From assembly GCA_023079485.1 (NCBI GenBank), contig CM041084.1, forward strand, positions 120,920,467 to 120,984,466: DNA of 64,000 bases. The letters run 5' to 3'. Made by a program: the position numbers and the translations under genes. Positions 25,401 to 39,040 of this stretch are shown here, in pieces (position 1 is the stretch's first letter; every line of letters begins with the position of its first letter). The DNA is from Archilochus colubris. Taxonomy: Eukaryota; Chordata; Aves; Apodiformes; Trochilidae. The notes under the pieces are model-generated. The model was not told the origin of the DNA. It saw only the letters and a list, made by a program, of their open reading frames with translations, and did not search any database.

Positions 25401-28400
25401 TTTAAGAAAACTCTCCTAGCTGCGGACGAAACTGGTTCAGAGCATGTCATTTATCACAGGTATACAACTCTTCCTATAATATTATAACACAGAAAGCCTT
25501 TGGTAAAGTTATCAATGCACTGAACATATATTCATAATGAAAGTGTCAATAGTTGTCTGATCTAAACTTTGTTTTTCCATTTTGAACCAAAAGCTTAAAC
25601 TAACAGCCAGAAAAATCTTTTAAAATGATGATATTTTAATCCTGTTTCCACATCTTTATGGGAGGAAAAAGAAAAAATATTCTTTATATAATTGGTGACC
25701 AAGTTACCTATAAGCCTGACAAAACTTCCCACTTAATAGGTAGATTATTATGTAAAATATTGCCTAGTATTTGTATAATGCATCCACCTTGCTTGAAAAT
25801 ATGCTGACAGAACTGGAATGCATATCATCCATTGTTAAATTGATATTAAATTTATAATTTTGTTCCTGAAGCATCAGTAAATACCAATTTTAATTGCATT
25901 AATAAAACGTGAATTATGAAAGTAGAACTGTACTAATATAGATTTTCACTATGATAATAAAGATTTAAAATAAGGTTAAAAAGTAACAGCTTCTAAAGAA
26001 AGAGGAAATTAATGAAAATGATAGTGCAAATCCAGCCTGCCCCTCCACCTCTAGACGAGTCATCTGCCTTGTATCCATTGGAATAAAACAAGCAAAGTTG
26101 ACCTTAGTAGGGAACTTACCAGTCTTCCATGCTTTCTTTGCAAGAAATCTGACAGTGCTTGGTACTGTACTCTGCTACTCCTTACCTAATATCCAAATAA
26201 ACGTACACAATGGCATCACAACACAGGATTAAAATTTAAAGCATTTGGATGAAAGTTGGGAATTGTCATATCCTCTTTCCTTTTTTTAACTGTGAAGACA
26301 TAGATTGGGTCAAATATGTTGGTAGCCTGTTGAAAAAGGTTAAAAGCTACTCTGATTTCTGCCAGTCTTGCAGTGCAGAGAGCATTTCAGCACACAGCTA
26401 TTGAAATAATGCAACAAAAGTTCTCTAACCATATGGCTTGTCCAGAAGGCGTGGGCTTTCTGAACAGGGTTTGGCAAGATGACCATAAAAATGAAAAGAT
26501 TTAAGAAAATCTAGAAATGTTAAAATTACATTTGCAAATATAGCATCAGTATTCCCAGACTGTTTTGGAATAGATATGTACATTTCTTTACCCATCAAAC
26601 ACTTAATAAAAGATAGCTCCTCTAGGCAATTTGCAAACTATAGTTTCATCTAGAGATATGTCAGTGTAAATCAGGAACCTTCAGTTTTCAGTATTTCTAA
26701 ACAAGTATGCCATAATCTTTCCTAGCCCTGTTTCCGTCAGTCCGCCATAAATCTACCACATTGCTCTGTCTTCTCAGAATGCAGTCAAATTCACAAATAT
26801 TTTAAAGGTATAGTGAAATACACATATAGCAAGTCTGACATCCTTGTACGAGTTAGTAATTTCCTTCACCTGCAGTATATATTTCATTTTAACACATCTT
26901 TAATAGACACCAACTAATCATGTTTAAAGGCTACCTCTTTATTATTGCCCTTTATCCATAAATTGCTCTTTTCTCTGACCTTAATGTATAAGGTGAAGAT
27001 AGGCAATCGCTCCATATAATGCTTACATATATGAATTTGATTTTAGGATATATTAGGTAAAATTATTTTGGCTGGATACAGATAACATTTTCTTGATTTT
27101 CAAATGCCATTGTTGAATTATTCTTTTTTTTTGTTCCTAACTATGTAATATTCTCAGAAATACTGATGACCCAAAAATTCAATGCCTCCTTTTTTTTTTT
27201 TTTTTTGTCCTGTAACCTGTATTTATGAAGAATAAAAACATAGTGACATTTATAATTTCAGGTCTTTTAAGAATAAACTACTACATGAAAATCATAATAT
27301 AAAAATTCCCTTTTCCTGGAATTACAGTTTTGTATTTATTGAATACATTCACAGGCTCCCTTAGGATGTGAAATGTATGGAAATATATGTGCATTACTAA
27401 AGAAAGAACTAAATTTATTCTTTCCCCACATCATGCTCTTCTTTGCAGTAGAGCTTTTTAATTCAACACAGAGCTAGAATGAGATGGAGCCAATTTCCTG
27501 GTCTATATGTGTGACAAATGCTAAAAGTGGCACAAGATTAACAAATTAGCTGATGTATATATCTTTAAAGATTATTTTACTATATCCCAAATCAAAATGC
27601 ATGCTTTATTTGAAATGAAAATTTCTTTAGAGCTATGTATTAAACAGGAATCTTACATACTCCTCTAATTTTAAGATAGAATGATGACACGTCTGACAAC
27701 TAAAGAAGAGCAACCTGCACAAAAATGTGTAAGAAGGCTTTTATGGCACATCACTCGACTAAAAATGACTTCTAGTGCTAGAAATTGTATATTTAGTGAT
27801 TAAGTCTTGTGTTTCAGTAAGAAATTTGCTATGGAAAAGTTAATTACTTCAGTAAACAAGTATTTATTTTATGTATGAATGTTGCCAGTGCATTAACTAA
27901 AACCAAAATCTGAAATTCTTTCTTGTTAAGCCATGTGTTAGATAGAAACTTTTTTAAAAGTGAGAGTATGGAGAGATTTGCAATATAGATGTGTGTCATT
28001 GTAGAAAGGTTCCTTTATGATGCTTTGAAATAAAAAGTATGGAACTTGACCTTTTTAGCTGACATAGTAATCACCTACTTGATGTAATCCAGATAGCTAA
28101 CACCAAACAATAAAAACATCTGTGACAACAACATGTAAAGCTTGTGGAATTATATAATTTAAAAAAAAAATGATAGCAATATTTAATAATCAGATAAGCC
28201 TGGATTGGTTCTTCTTACACAAAAATTTTTGTGCTTTGCAAATGCTAGTTTTAAAGGGCTATTAACTTGGATGTGAAAGCTTTTCAAGCTCTCATGCATA
28301 TGTTTTGGTGTTACCTCATTCATTCTGTTTTTAGGACCTTGTCATAGTCCACCTGTTTTTCTTTTGCTTAAATTACATCAAAATAATAGCTTTCTTCAGA

Positions 28401-28747
28401 GAAAAAAAAAATCCTACATTTCCACTGACTGTATCCAAACATGATAATATGCTTAAAATTCAAAAGGAGCCATATTCAGGTTGCATGTCTCAGTCACCCA
28501 ATCTCCCTTTCACATATCTGTTCATGTTGACAGACTATGTCATAATACATCAACAGAAAGATCAGCATAGAAGAACAAAAATTCATCGCCTGACAGCAAG
28601 AGGAAAACTGATTTCTACTATTAAATTAGCAAAAATATACCAATACTTCACTACCAATAAGGACACCATGGCTAAATGCACTCACCGTATTATAATTTTG
28701 AATGTGCATTGGGAATTTTTTGTTTCAATAATCTTTAAACAAAAAAA

Positions 28748-28760
28748 GGGGGGGGGGGGG
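28748..28760. repeat. G-tract (13 G)
   Basis: An uninterrupted run of 13 guanines after an A-run, followed by shorter G groups. A mononucleotide repeat and possible site of assembly or replication slippage. Confidence 0.9.
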
Positions 28761-31700
28761 AGGGGAAGGGTAGACCAAAGGATGTCTGCATCTTTACAAA
28801 AATTTATTTTTGCCAACAGGCACTCCTCTGTTTTAGTTCTGTTAATATTTGAAATATTAGTTCTAAATATTAATTTATTTAGAGAGCACTGGGCACTACT
28901 TTTGGAGTATTCAGTTCTGACAGAGGGTTTTTTCTTACGAGGCCAAGGAGATGTGTGGAAAATGCTCTCTTATCAGTAGTGTGCTTCAGCTTCCTTATAT
29001 CTGAGAATTTTTACTTATTTTAGAAAAGTATTCTGACTCTCTCATTGCTAGATGTGATTTTAATACACTATATTGAGCAGTGGTGTTTCACTAGGAATTT
29101 AACAATACCTGGAATAAATAATGTCTTTTGCAGCCTGGGGCAACATCTGCCACTTACGCATTAATTCTGCCCCTGTTTGAACACTCTACAACACACGCAC
29201 TTCTCTTTTGTCTGTTATCCTAGAGTTGTGTTATTCCCAAATATTGACATCATCTACTTTTATCAGCACTAACTGCTCTGAAGCTTCCCAGTCTCATGCT
29301 CAGCTCTATTTCTTTCTATTGATTATCTTCCTCACTCCAGCAGGTAGCTAGCCAGCGAGGCTGTCCTGAGAAATAGCTTCCAATGACTTTATACGCACAA
29401 TTTACACGGAATTGTTTAAAGAAGATATTAGCCTCAATACAAATCAGTGAACCTCATTTAGTCAATACTGCACAATTCAGCTGTTGGCACCCTGTCACAT
29501 GTTAGTCTTTAAAGTCAACTACCATACCCAATCTGCACATTAGCCATAGTATTTAGTTTCATATTAAAATGAGGCTAGTTTTTCACTTTTCTTTTTGAAA
29601 TCGATTCAATATATTTTTTTACATCACCTCATTGAACCATATGATAGTAATATAATTTTAAGTATAAAAACCTGAGATTAAATGCTTGATTTTTGACAGT
29701 GTCCTTAAATATAATAAATTCAAAGGGAAATACTGTTAAGTTAAAATGGAGTGTTTTTCATTAAGTCCAATCAAATGGTAGACAACAAAGGATCTTTTAT
29801 TTGAGAATATGAAGTGAAAATGAAAACCAGAAAACCTTTACTAAGAAAAGGTCTAGCTAAATTATGTTGGAAGGAGGTCTCCAGATTGAACCTGGGTGTT
29901 TCTTTTGCTAAAAATGAATTAAACTAAGATGCACTACGGGCGAATAGCTTACAAAGAAGGAGAACCTAGTGCTTTATAAAGATGAAAACAAAAAACAGGA
30001 TCTAAATACAGTTAAATTAGAATGAAAACTACAAAGATCAAATATTAAAGCAAAAAACCCCCAAACAAACAAACAAAAAACCCTGAACCCTTAATACCCT
30101 TACTATAGCACCTAAACAATGCTTTTATCATCAGGACAAGAAAATTTGGAGAATTTTTTTTTTTTACCCCTTTTGCATTCCACAGCAGGATTCTAAAACC
30201 CTAGATTGATATTTATATGAATATAATCTTTTCCTTTTAGTCTACCAGACTACAATCTCAACTATGATTTAGACTAAAAGATAGGAGAAAAATAAAGTAT
30301 ATGTTCTTATCCCTGAATCTGTTCCTTGAGAAATAAGACAGATTTTCTGCTAGAGTCACATGTTTTGGTGTATTTATCATATCCATAATGTTTATACTAC
30401 AATTTCCATGTTCATCCTTTGGCAGCAGGATAAAAATAGGTGCTGTTCCTATTTTTTTTTTTTTTTTTAGAAAAATACTTTGTTTTGCTGTATTTGGCAA
30501 AGAAATGTTTACACTTTTGCTGTGAAGCGTTGCTCTTATAAACAAAAAATGCACAGACAACCTGCAAAGAATAATCTTTTGCAGGAGGCAAAAAAGAGGC
30601 CTGAGAGTATAAAGACAAAAAAAACCCACAAACAAACAAACAAAACCAAAAGCAATACAACAAAACCGAAATGCCTGCTTTGTAATATAATCGGTATTTT
30701 AGACAATGCAAAAATCCTTTTTAAGTCCTGGTGAGCATTTGTCTGGATGTACCAAAACACATCTAAATGTTTTTGAACAAAGGTAAAAATGATAGGACTG
30801 GGTAGCCACTAAGAATACTGACATCAGGCAAGAGGCTTTTTTTCTAAATGTTGGCAATTTGAATATCAGAATAGAAGCATTGTACATATCCTCTGCTCCC
30901 TGCTCTTTCCCCTTTAAAGCTCAGTGAATGGCTGCTGAGGTTCTGAACCCCAGGTAGGAGGGAAATGCTGAAAGATGACCAGTCTAGCCTTCCTAAAATA
31001 AATACATCCTTGTATGCACACACACACACTCTCTTGCTCACATTCGAGCATTTATCGCAACCTGATGCTCACAGAAAAGCTTTTTCCCTTCTCTAAGCTT
31101 CTACAAGGAACATTACAGAAACCAAAGGGAAAAATAAATGCAGTTAAGATAGAAATAGCTGCATATTCAGGCAGTAAAAATGCAGGTGTGGTATGGGAAT
31201 TCCTAATGTTTGTGTCTGCTGCTCTGTTTGTTGTTGAAGGATTTGAGGGCTATTTTCCAGGGGTCTAAATATGTTTAGGATAAGTGCACTTGGCTAGAGA
31301 AATCTTCCAGATAGTCTTTAGTCTAATTACTTAGGTAGATCTGCTTATTAAAAATAAAAAAATAAAATTGTTGCATCATCCTTCAGCTGCTGTCTGCTGT
31401 GCATATACCTGCTCTTTAACTCTTACTCGCTTCCAATTACATTAGTAATTACTAAAGTAGATGCAAATCCTTTTTCTTATTTATCATATAAATTACATCT
31501 TGGAAAAATCTTACAAAATGTTTATATTCATTCAATATTTAAATATGCTATAATAGTGCTACTTAAACATTTCCTGTAAAAAGATAGTATGAGACAATGT
31601 TGTTAGTACTCACTTTAGCCATGTCTTATAAGGCTTGATGAATAGAACTGTAGTTGAAACAATAGTTAATTCAGAGGCTATTTAAAAAATTCTAGCCTTT

Positions 31701-31871
31701 TAAAGTCATCTCTGTGTTATATATGAATATGCAATAAACATACTGGGTAAGCAAGTGTAGCGACATAGTAAATAAGCACACATTGAGCAATAAGTCAAGT
31801 GCAGTAAAACAGTCCATGTATTCTAAAAGTTTCCAAGTCAGAATGATGTAGATTTTTAAAGAATTAAATAT

Positions 31872-31893
31872 ACCTGTAATGATTATTACAGGT
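31872..31893. repeat. Short perfect inverted repeat
   Basis: Arms ACCTGTAAT and ATTACAGGT, nine bases each, are separated by GATT. They could form a small hairpin. There is no following T-run or gene context, so I give it no function. Confidence 0.8.
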
Positions 31894-31913
31894 GTCTGCT
31901 ACCATTGTGAAAG

Positions 31914-31955
31914 AAAAACAAAACAAAACAAAAAACACAAAACAAAACAAAAAAG
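31914..31955. repeat. (CAAAA)n-type A-rich tract
   Basis: Repeated CAAAA and CAAAAA groups over about 40 bp. Simple repeat. Confidence 0.85.
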
Positions 31956-34900
31956 CTTACAGAAAAACCAAACATAAAAAAACAGTAGCAACTACAAAAT
32001 TTCATACCCTTGCTCACCCTATTTATGCTCATTATTAGAGATGTATGGATTTACTACGTGCTTAATTTCAGCTATACTGGTCACCTTTTCCATACTGTCT
32101 TAAAATGGTAACTGAGCTTGAAAAACACCCTGGGAAATAGATTATTACTATTTAATATTCCAGAGAAAGGATGACTTTTCTACTTGAAACTTTATAGTAT
32201 TTTTAGCCCAAATAAATGTATTATTTTGTTTATTTGATGCAGATATTTATACTTTCAGATCTAATGGTTTAAAATAGGTCTTCACTATACACAAAGCTTC
32301 ACATGAATAATTTACGGTCAAGTTTTCTAAGCTATTTATGTTAAAAATATACTATTAGAAGTACCTAATAGAAAAAAAAAAAAAAGTTTAATTAAATAAC
32401 ATTGTCTTTACCCAGAAAGTTTCATTATTAAAATATGGTTGTGTTATTTATCAGTAGACATTACTATTTTCAGTGCTTTATTAGCTTTTGAGTAATGCTC
32501 ATAAATTTAAATTCAGACATACTCAGCTTCTTTGATTTTTAGACAGATGTCAGTCAGCATTAGTGTATCAATTTTTCATCAGAAAATAGAGATGCATGCT
32601 AAAACCACTTTAACAAACATGGAATTTATACATGGGACCATACTATCAAATGCTAATTATATTCTAAAGATAGGTATTAATGGGGGGGGAGGGGAAAAAT
32701 CCCCAAACTTTCTGAAGCTTGTGAATATCAGCTTGACATGAAACTGGCTCCTTTGCTTCCTGCTTTCCTTCTTCAGTCTCACATTTCTTTATGTATTATA
32801 TGGAAATAGTATAAAACTACTAAAGATACTTTAATTAAAGGCATTCTCCTGGAATGATTAGCTGGGATAAAAATGTCAGTATAACTATCCAAGAACCTCT
32901 GGTTGCGTGCCAATTAACTTTGTATAGTTTTAGAAAAACATATGTAGCATGCTTTTTGTACATGTGTGTCTGTGAGTTTGTTTGCATGATTTTGCATACC
33001 TCATTTCATCACCACCGTGTGTGTGTGCGTATAGCATGGTGAGAAAAGCCAGAGTAAGGTCCAAGGGTGGAAATTAACAGCATTGCCTTTTGGAAGAGCC
33101 CTACTTCACAGAAGTCCTGACCTCCAGTTTGAGAGAGGAGAATGGCACTAGAAGTGAAAAAGATCCAGTGCTGCAGCCCACTAAAGCCACTTGTAGTTAG
33201 CAAGTGTGTTTTAAAGGAAAGTTTTTAGATATACACTGCTTAAAGCCCTTTGAGCCATATTAAAGGGATCACAGACCTACAAAGCAGGCTTACTAATCAG
33301 ACTACCTGTTGGGGCTTAAAGAGGTAAACCAGATGCACCATTTCACTGGAACTGTAAAGATAATTCTGAAATTATGCTCAGCTAGCACAATAGGTTATTT
33401 TGCATTCATGTTATTTTGTGTTTGTAAGATGAAGTGGGATTTAAATTTTAAAAAGGGAAAAAGATTTTGAAGAGTTTTGCAAGAGGCCTATTTGACTTCC
33501 ACCACATTTAAAAATTAGTCTTGGCTGTCTTCTCACTCCATCAGTACTTGAATCAAAATTCCAAATCAGGCTCTATTATTTTCTTAGCCATGCTAAGCAG
33601 CATTAAATACAGTGAAATACTTTTATTTATATCCAGGATCCAATCACACAGTTTTTACAAAGAAAAAAACCATCTTTTGGAGTGAATAGCAATTTAAGCA
33701 ATTTATCTTAGTATGTACAAAGCTTAAATACCATAAACCCCTATAAGTTCAGTATTTATTATATTTCTAAAAAAACAACTTTCATTTTTCAATATTATTG
33801 AACACTTTTCCTTACAGTAGATTTCCCTGTGTTTCAGAGACACACTGGAACAGAGCACACCTTGCAGTATTAGTGTTCCCTCTCTTCCTCCTCTCCCCCT
33901 CTCCCTCTCGTCTATACCATTTTGATCTTAAATTTTCTGGAGTCTATTTAGTTTATAAATAACCTTAAACTGCTGAACTGTTCACTAGTTTATTTGAACA
34001 GGAGACAATGTTATTGAAACAAATCTAGTTAACAAGGTAATTAGCTTTTGCAATATTCCTCAGAAGGCTGGAAACCAACAGTTCATCACCGCACTATACA
34101 AATAACAGTATGTAATGTTAAGCCTATGCTTAAGTGTGGTTTAATCAAAACTGACTGGTCATATTAGCAATGAAAGGATTGTTCTTAAGAAGTATCCAAG
34201 GGCCACCTAAAACTGATTAATTCACTAGAAGTGGAAGAATGAAAATATTTTCCAATAGTAACCCACTGTAAAAACGTAGGCTGCTGCTGCTGTTGAAAAG
34301 CTAGGGCTGGAACCAAGAAAATCCTTTTTCTTGCTTCCACAAAAGGCTTCAGGCCTAATTATTTTTAAGTATAATCCAGCCAACATCTTCTCATGCTTAG
34401 CTGCACTGAGTGACACTATTTGTGATGCCCAGTCTGCTGAAACTGAGCAGGTTGCTGTCAGTTTAAAAATGACTATAATAAAAGTGACCATGAAGATGGA
34501 TCTTGTGATTTTGCGTTTCTAATCAGTCATCTGTGAAGAACACTTTTGCTTTGATTCAGCAGACTGGTGACAGCCATGATTGATAGTGCATGAGGATGAA
34601 AAAAGGTTATTAACTGTCTTCCTATTAAACTCAATGTATTACCCCTCTAGGTGCATCTCATACTTTAACTTAAAGTACTTACTCAGGTAAGGTCAAGAAT
34701 GAACTCTATAAACACAGTATCCATCCTGTTGTAGATGAACCAGGAACTCTAATGTTAAATTCTGAAAGTTCAGCACTAAACCATGTCTGAATACTGCTAC
34801 CTTAATTACTGTGGCAAAATAAAGAACTGAGCAGACCTTTGTATGCATTTACATATATAGCTATACACAAATATTTTTTTGTGTAGATCAATTGTTTCTG

Positions 34901-37382
34901 TGTGTTTGTGAACACATGCATGCATATGTTTTACCTGTTTCAACAGTCCCAAGATAAAAGTTTGAATAATGTTAACAAAAGAAATGTGGAACAGGGATAT
35001 GAAGTGTCTGTGGGACTAAAGTATAAATCATACCCAGAAAACAGCATTTTACCTGCCAGTAGTTAATTTCCTTATTAACTGGATCAGGTGTGATTTAACT
35101 GTTTATGAAGGCTTCCTATTAAAAGAAAATCAAAATATTTTAGCATAAATGTAAAAATTTCTATTTGTTGCCTTACAGAATGCTTTATTTTTTATTTAAG
35201 TCTTTTTACTGATTATTAACCTATCAGTCAATATTCACAACTATCTACTGAAAAAGAAAAGAAGATGGCATATATATTCACTTTAAAAATAATTATTTGG
35301 TGGAAAAAATTATTCCTTCGGTACTTCAGGTTTCTCTGGATGTCTCTGTGAAGAGATAATTTTGAAGGAGCTTAAGGATAAAAGAGTATAATATATTTCT
35401 TGTGTCCATTATTATTATTATTGGCATCAAAAATTAACTGAAAAGGGGAAGTTGTTCACATTGTGTGTGGAAGTTAGCATCTTTTTGGATTTACAAGTTT
35501 ATTTGGGGAGTAAATAATAAAAATCAAGTGATTATCTTTTTAGAATAGGTGTTTTATAAACACTTCTTCCTAGTGAGTAGCATTTTAGATTTTAAAATTT
35601 ATTTTATAGAGTAAATTTCAGCTGATCTTTGAATATGTTTATGGCTATGCTTATCTTACATTACAATAATTTTCTTTTAGAAATAGGTAGACAAAAAGAT
35701 CAAAAATCCTGTGAGTCTAACTACAGTGTACAGACTGTCATCTGAAGGAATGTACAGATACACCTCTTTAATATAAACTCTTTCCACATCATACACAAGA
35801 TCTACCCCAAATTACATACATTCCATATTTGTCTTTCAGAGTATTAAAACATACTTTTAAATTCAGTTTTATAATAGTCCTTCATTTCCTCTTTTCAATG
35901 ATACAAAAAATATTTCTGCAGTCATTAAAAGCATATCAGAAGGAAGCAAGAATATTATTTCAAGCTAAATCCTGTTGGAGAAAGAAAGAAAAAGTATATC
36001 TGTCTTGACTGTTCTACAGCGGACTGTCACACATAAAGTCTGCAACACAAATATACATTTTAATTTTTTCAAGGCACTGTTAAATTTCAGTAGTCCCCTT
36101 TTATTTTTAAACTAAATTTTTTAAAAGCATTCATAGTAGGTTAAAATTAATTCAGAGTAAGTATAATCTGCCTAATATGATGATGGTATCTCACAAGAAA
36201 TGTTAAACAATCCTCTGTAAGATCTTTATTTCTGGAAAGTGTGTTCCTTTAAGGTGTGGACTTGGGAATAGGCACCAATTTTCCCTTCAGTAACATTTCT
36301 GCTTTATAATAAATTGCAATCCTGTTGTAGCCCCGTGTGGATTTACAACTGGCAGGCTTTCTCTCAGACAATTTGGGGTCACTGTGGATATAGGTGAGCA
36401 ATAATTTCAGGGCTGATGGAGATATTGACAGAATTTAACGGTCTAAGTTTCTGCGCAAATATTTGCAAAATGTACATTTCTACATTGGGTTTTAGTTAAT
36501 AAGAGTTTTGGATGGTATTATTTGACTTGTTTGTGGATTGTATTTTGTCTGAAACTACGTCAAATATTCATTTCCATTTGTGCCTGAGTTGGAACTGCAA
36601 AATGTTTAAAGTAAAAGCTATCATTCCTCTCTGAAGCATATTTAAGCAAAGCTGAAAGTTACGGCTATTAGAGGCTTACTTCATAAAAACATACAGCACA
36701 TTTTAGCAGACCAGAATTACATGAACTATGTGACAGCATTTGTTTTGGGTAGCCCTACAGATGCCTGGAACAGGTAAAGCCATTTTATCAGACTTCACAC
36801 CAAACAGAGACCCTGACAGTAGCAAGAGTTTCTGACAATGGGCCAGATCTAAGTTTACTCACTCAAGAAGGGCCTGGCAGGATAGAGCCTGTTCTGTTCG
36901 CTTCTTGTGCGTAACCTATAGAGAAAAAGTAAATTGAAACATAACTGCAGCCATATGAAAAACAGTGAAAATATTTCAGTCGTCATGGATGAAATTAATA
37001 AATTAGATTTCTTCCTCAAGCTTCAGAAAAAGGGTTGTCTCAAGAACAAAATAGGAGAAGCCAAATAATGTAACAGAGGCCAGGGTAGGGCCATTTAACC
37101 TGGAACAATAGTTTACTCAGGTTAAGGATTATTTCAAACCCAGAGCAGGCCAGAAATGTCAACTCTAGTGATACCCTTTGAAATGCTGTTTTATTCCAGC
37201 ACTCACTATACACACGAAAAGCAAATCCTGCAATAAAGTAGATGCTAAGTGTCTGTGGCCAAACCAGGACCATACAAAGGCAACAACACATCACGTGTCA
37301 CAGCCAGGAGCACGAGTGGCTTCTCAAGGTGGGAACTCTCCTCTAGATCCTGCTCCAGACAGTCAGGGGACAATAAGGAAAA

Positions 37383-37440
37383 AAGGTGGGGGGGAAAAAA
37401 GAAGAAAGAGGGGGAAAAAAAGAGGAGAAAATAAAGAGTA
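37383..37440. repeat. Purine-rich tract at edge of CpG zone
   Basis: Almost only A and G over about 58 bp, with G-runs and AAGAAAGAG groups. It marks the sharp change from AT-rich desert to the GC-rich block that starts near 37.45 kb. Confidence 0.8.
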
Positions 37441-37559
37441 AGAAAAGCCAGACCCCAAACCACACCTTCTGCCCCCAAACAAACCGGGGCAGGTAGACCA
37501 GCTGGGAGAGCTGACCTCCTTCCCGCAAAGGTGATGCTGCTTTCGCCAGCGGAGGGCAG

Positions 37560-37985
37560 GCAGCGCGGAGGCTTTTGCGCCCTCCAGCGCGGAGTTGCGC
37601 GGGGCGCGCTTCTGCCGGCGCGGAGCCCTCGCACCTGCCTGGTCGGCTAAGGGGGCCGGGCCCCCTCACTGGTCCCCCCCCCGCCGCCTGATTGACCCGG
37701 GCCGCCCCCGCCGGAGACGTCTCTGCTCCTCCGCGGCGGGGCCCCGAGGGAGCGCAGCAGCCGCGGTTGCTCCCCGCGTTGTAGCCGGGGTTGTCATAGT
37801 GCTGGCTGCGCGGCTCGGGGGCGCTGCCCGGCGGCGGGAGGGGATGGGGAGGCGGGGGGGCGGCAGTAGGAAGCGGCCGCTGCGCATCCCCGCGGCTAAG
37901 AGCGGCTGCAGAGGAGGTGCGGGAGTTCCGCGGTGCTCCGCGCAGCGGGGTCCGCAGACAGGGCGCGGTAGGAAGAGCGGGGCGA
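37560..37985. promoter_or_regulatory. CpG island, candidate promoter
   Basis: The densest CpG patch of the window. The first 60 bases alone hold about eleven CpG dinucleotides, against almost none in flanking kilobases. It contains GC-box-like GGGGCGG and CCGCCC motifs and a G-run series at 37836-37860 that could form a G-quadruplex. In warm-blooded vertebrates such CpG-dense patches usually mark promoters. Open frames on both strands (for example 37595-38110 and 37666-38181) are arginine-, glycine- and alanine-rich, overlap each other and look compositional, so I see no coding exon. Direction of transcription is not shown by the sequence. Confidence 0.75.
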
Positions 37986-38190
37986 GTAATGAATTCCAGC
38001 AGAGAGCTGGAGAGGAAACATTTTTCAGAGATCTGCCATATTTAACATTGACCACACTAAAGATGTTATTAGCGAAGAGGGGGTGGGGAGGGCAACGGGG
38101 GATGCGATAAGGGAAAATAGATAATGACACATAATCCAAACCAGAAGTTTGAAACCAAGTTACTCCGCAGAAAAGAGCCACGAGCTTAAC

Positions 38191-38250
38191 TTTTTTTTCT
38201 TTTTTTCTTTTTTTCTTTTTTTTTTTTTCTTTTTTTTTTTTTTCTTTTTT
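38191..38250. repeat. T-rich tract ending in ACAG
   Basis: About 60 bases of T with a few single C residues, followed directly by ACAG at 38251-38254. On the plus strand this has the form of a polypyrimidine tract plus AG splice acceptor. It may equally be a simple repeat. Confidence 0.85.
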
Positions 38251-38689
38251 ACAGGCTGGGGCTGAAAAACAGGGAGATAAACTCGTTAAGGAAAGAAATG
38301 TTTCTCTAGCAACCAGATAAATAAAATAGCTAAAGAGAAACAGTGAAAGATATGGGGTTAGAGAAATAAAAAGGACATACTACTATTTAGAAACCCCAAA
38401 GGAAATTGCGAAGTAGGAAATAAAAAGGAGGAGGAGAAACTTTTCTGTAGTAAATTAGAGAGAATGAAGATTAGCAGGAGAAAAGGGGAAAATAGCTGCA
38501 GAAACTCTAAAATAAAGCAGCGCTGAAGATTAGCCACTGTTTAAAACATCCCGACTGAGAAAAGAGAGTGGTGCACTCATCTCTTCGGCATGGGTGTGTG
38601 AAAGGGAAATGAGTAGGGATAATTACTAATATAGCACATGTCCGGGTGAACCAATCCAAAATAAGAGATAAATTTAGCTGGTGAAGACA

Positions 38690-39040
38690 GATAAGAAAAA
38701 GGCTGGAAGACAGCTTAGGGATACAGAAACCTGAGAGGAGAGGAGAGGAAGAGGATTAGAGGAGGAGTAAGACTCTAGGAGAACAGTAAAACTTAGAGGA
38801 AACAGCTACGGCAGATATAGGAAAAGAGAATGAAAATGAGAAAGAGAATGGGAGAGATAAGGGAGGGCAAACAAACACGGGAAAGGGAGCGGGAATGGAT
38901 GGACCGGATGGGAAGGAGGAAGGCAGGAGCGGAAAACTGGAAGGAGAGAGGGAAGGAGGGAACAGAAGGAGGGATGTGAGAGAGAAGGAAAGAGACAGAG
39001 GGAGGAGACAAGGAGTGAAGTCTCCCAGCCCCGGGAAGGT
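38690..39040. repeat. Purine-rich low-complexity block
   Basis: Roughly 350 bp dominated by A and G, with repeated GAGAGGAGAGG, AGAAAGAGAATG and GGAAGGAGG groups, and only scattered pyrimidines. The minus-strand frames through it (38793-39047 and 38806-39066) are serine-, proline- and leucine-rich, as any frame through CT-rich sequence would be, so they are not called genes. Confidence 0.75.

Larger units (their letters stand above)
25401..37370. other. AT-rich gene-desert DNA
   Basis: About 12 kb with no recognisable gene, RNA gene or interspersed repeat beyond those listed separately. T-tracts lie near 27190-27206 and 30452-30470. AAAC-rich patches lie near 30060-30080 and 30620-30660. The 176-codon frame at 28449-28979 runs through a 13-G tract and has no family signature, so I do not call it a gene. 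Confidence 0.5.

Noticed and set aside
31872..31893. Hairpin as a transcription terminator
   Set aside because: No gene precedes it and no T-run follows. Such terminators are bacterial, so it is kept only as an inverted repeat.
37595..38181. Two overlapping 171-codon frames on opposite strands in the first CpG island
   Set aside because: GC-rich DNA has few stops. Both frames are arginine-, alanine- and glycine-rich, overlap each other and show no known domain.
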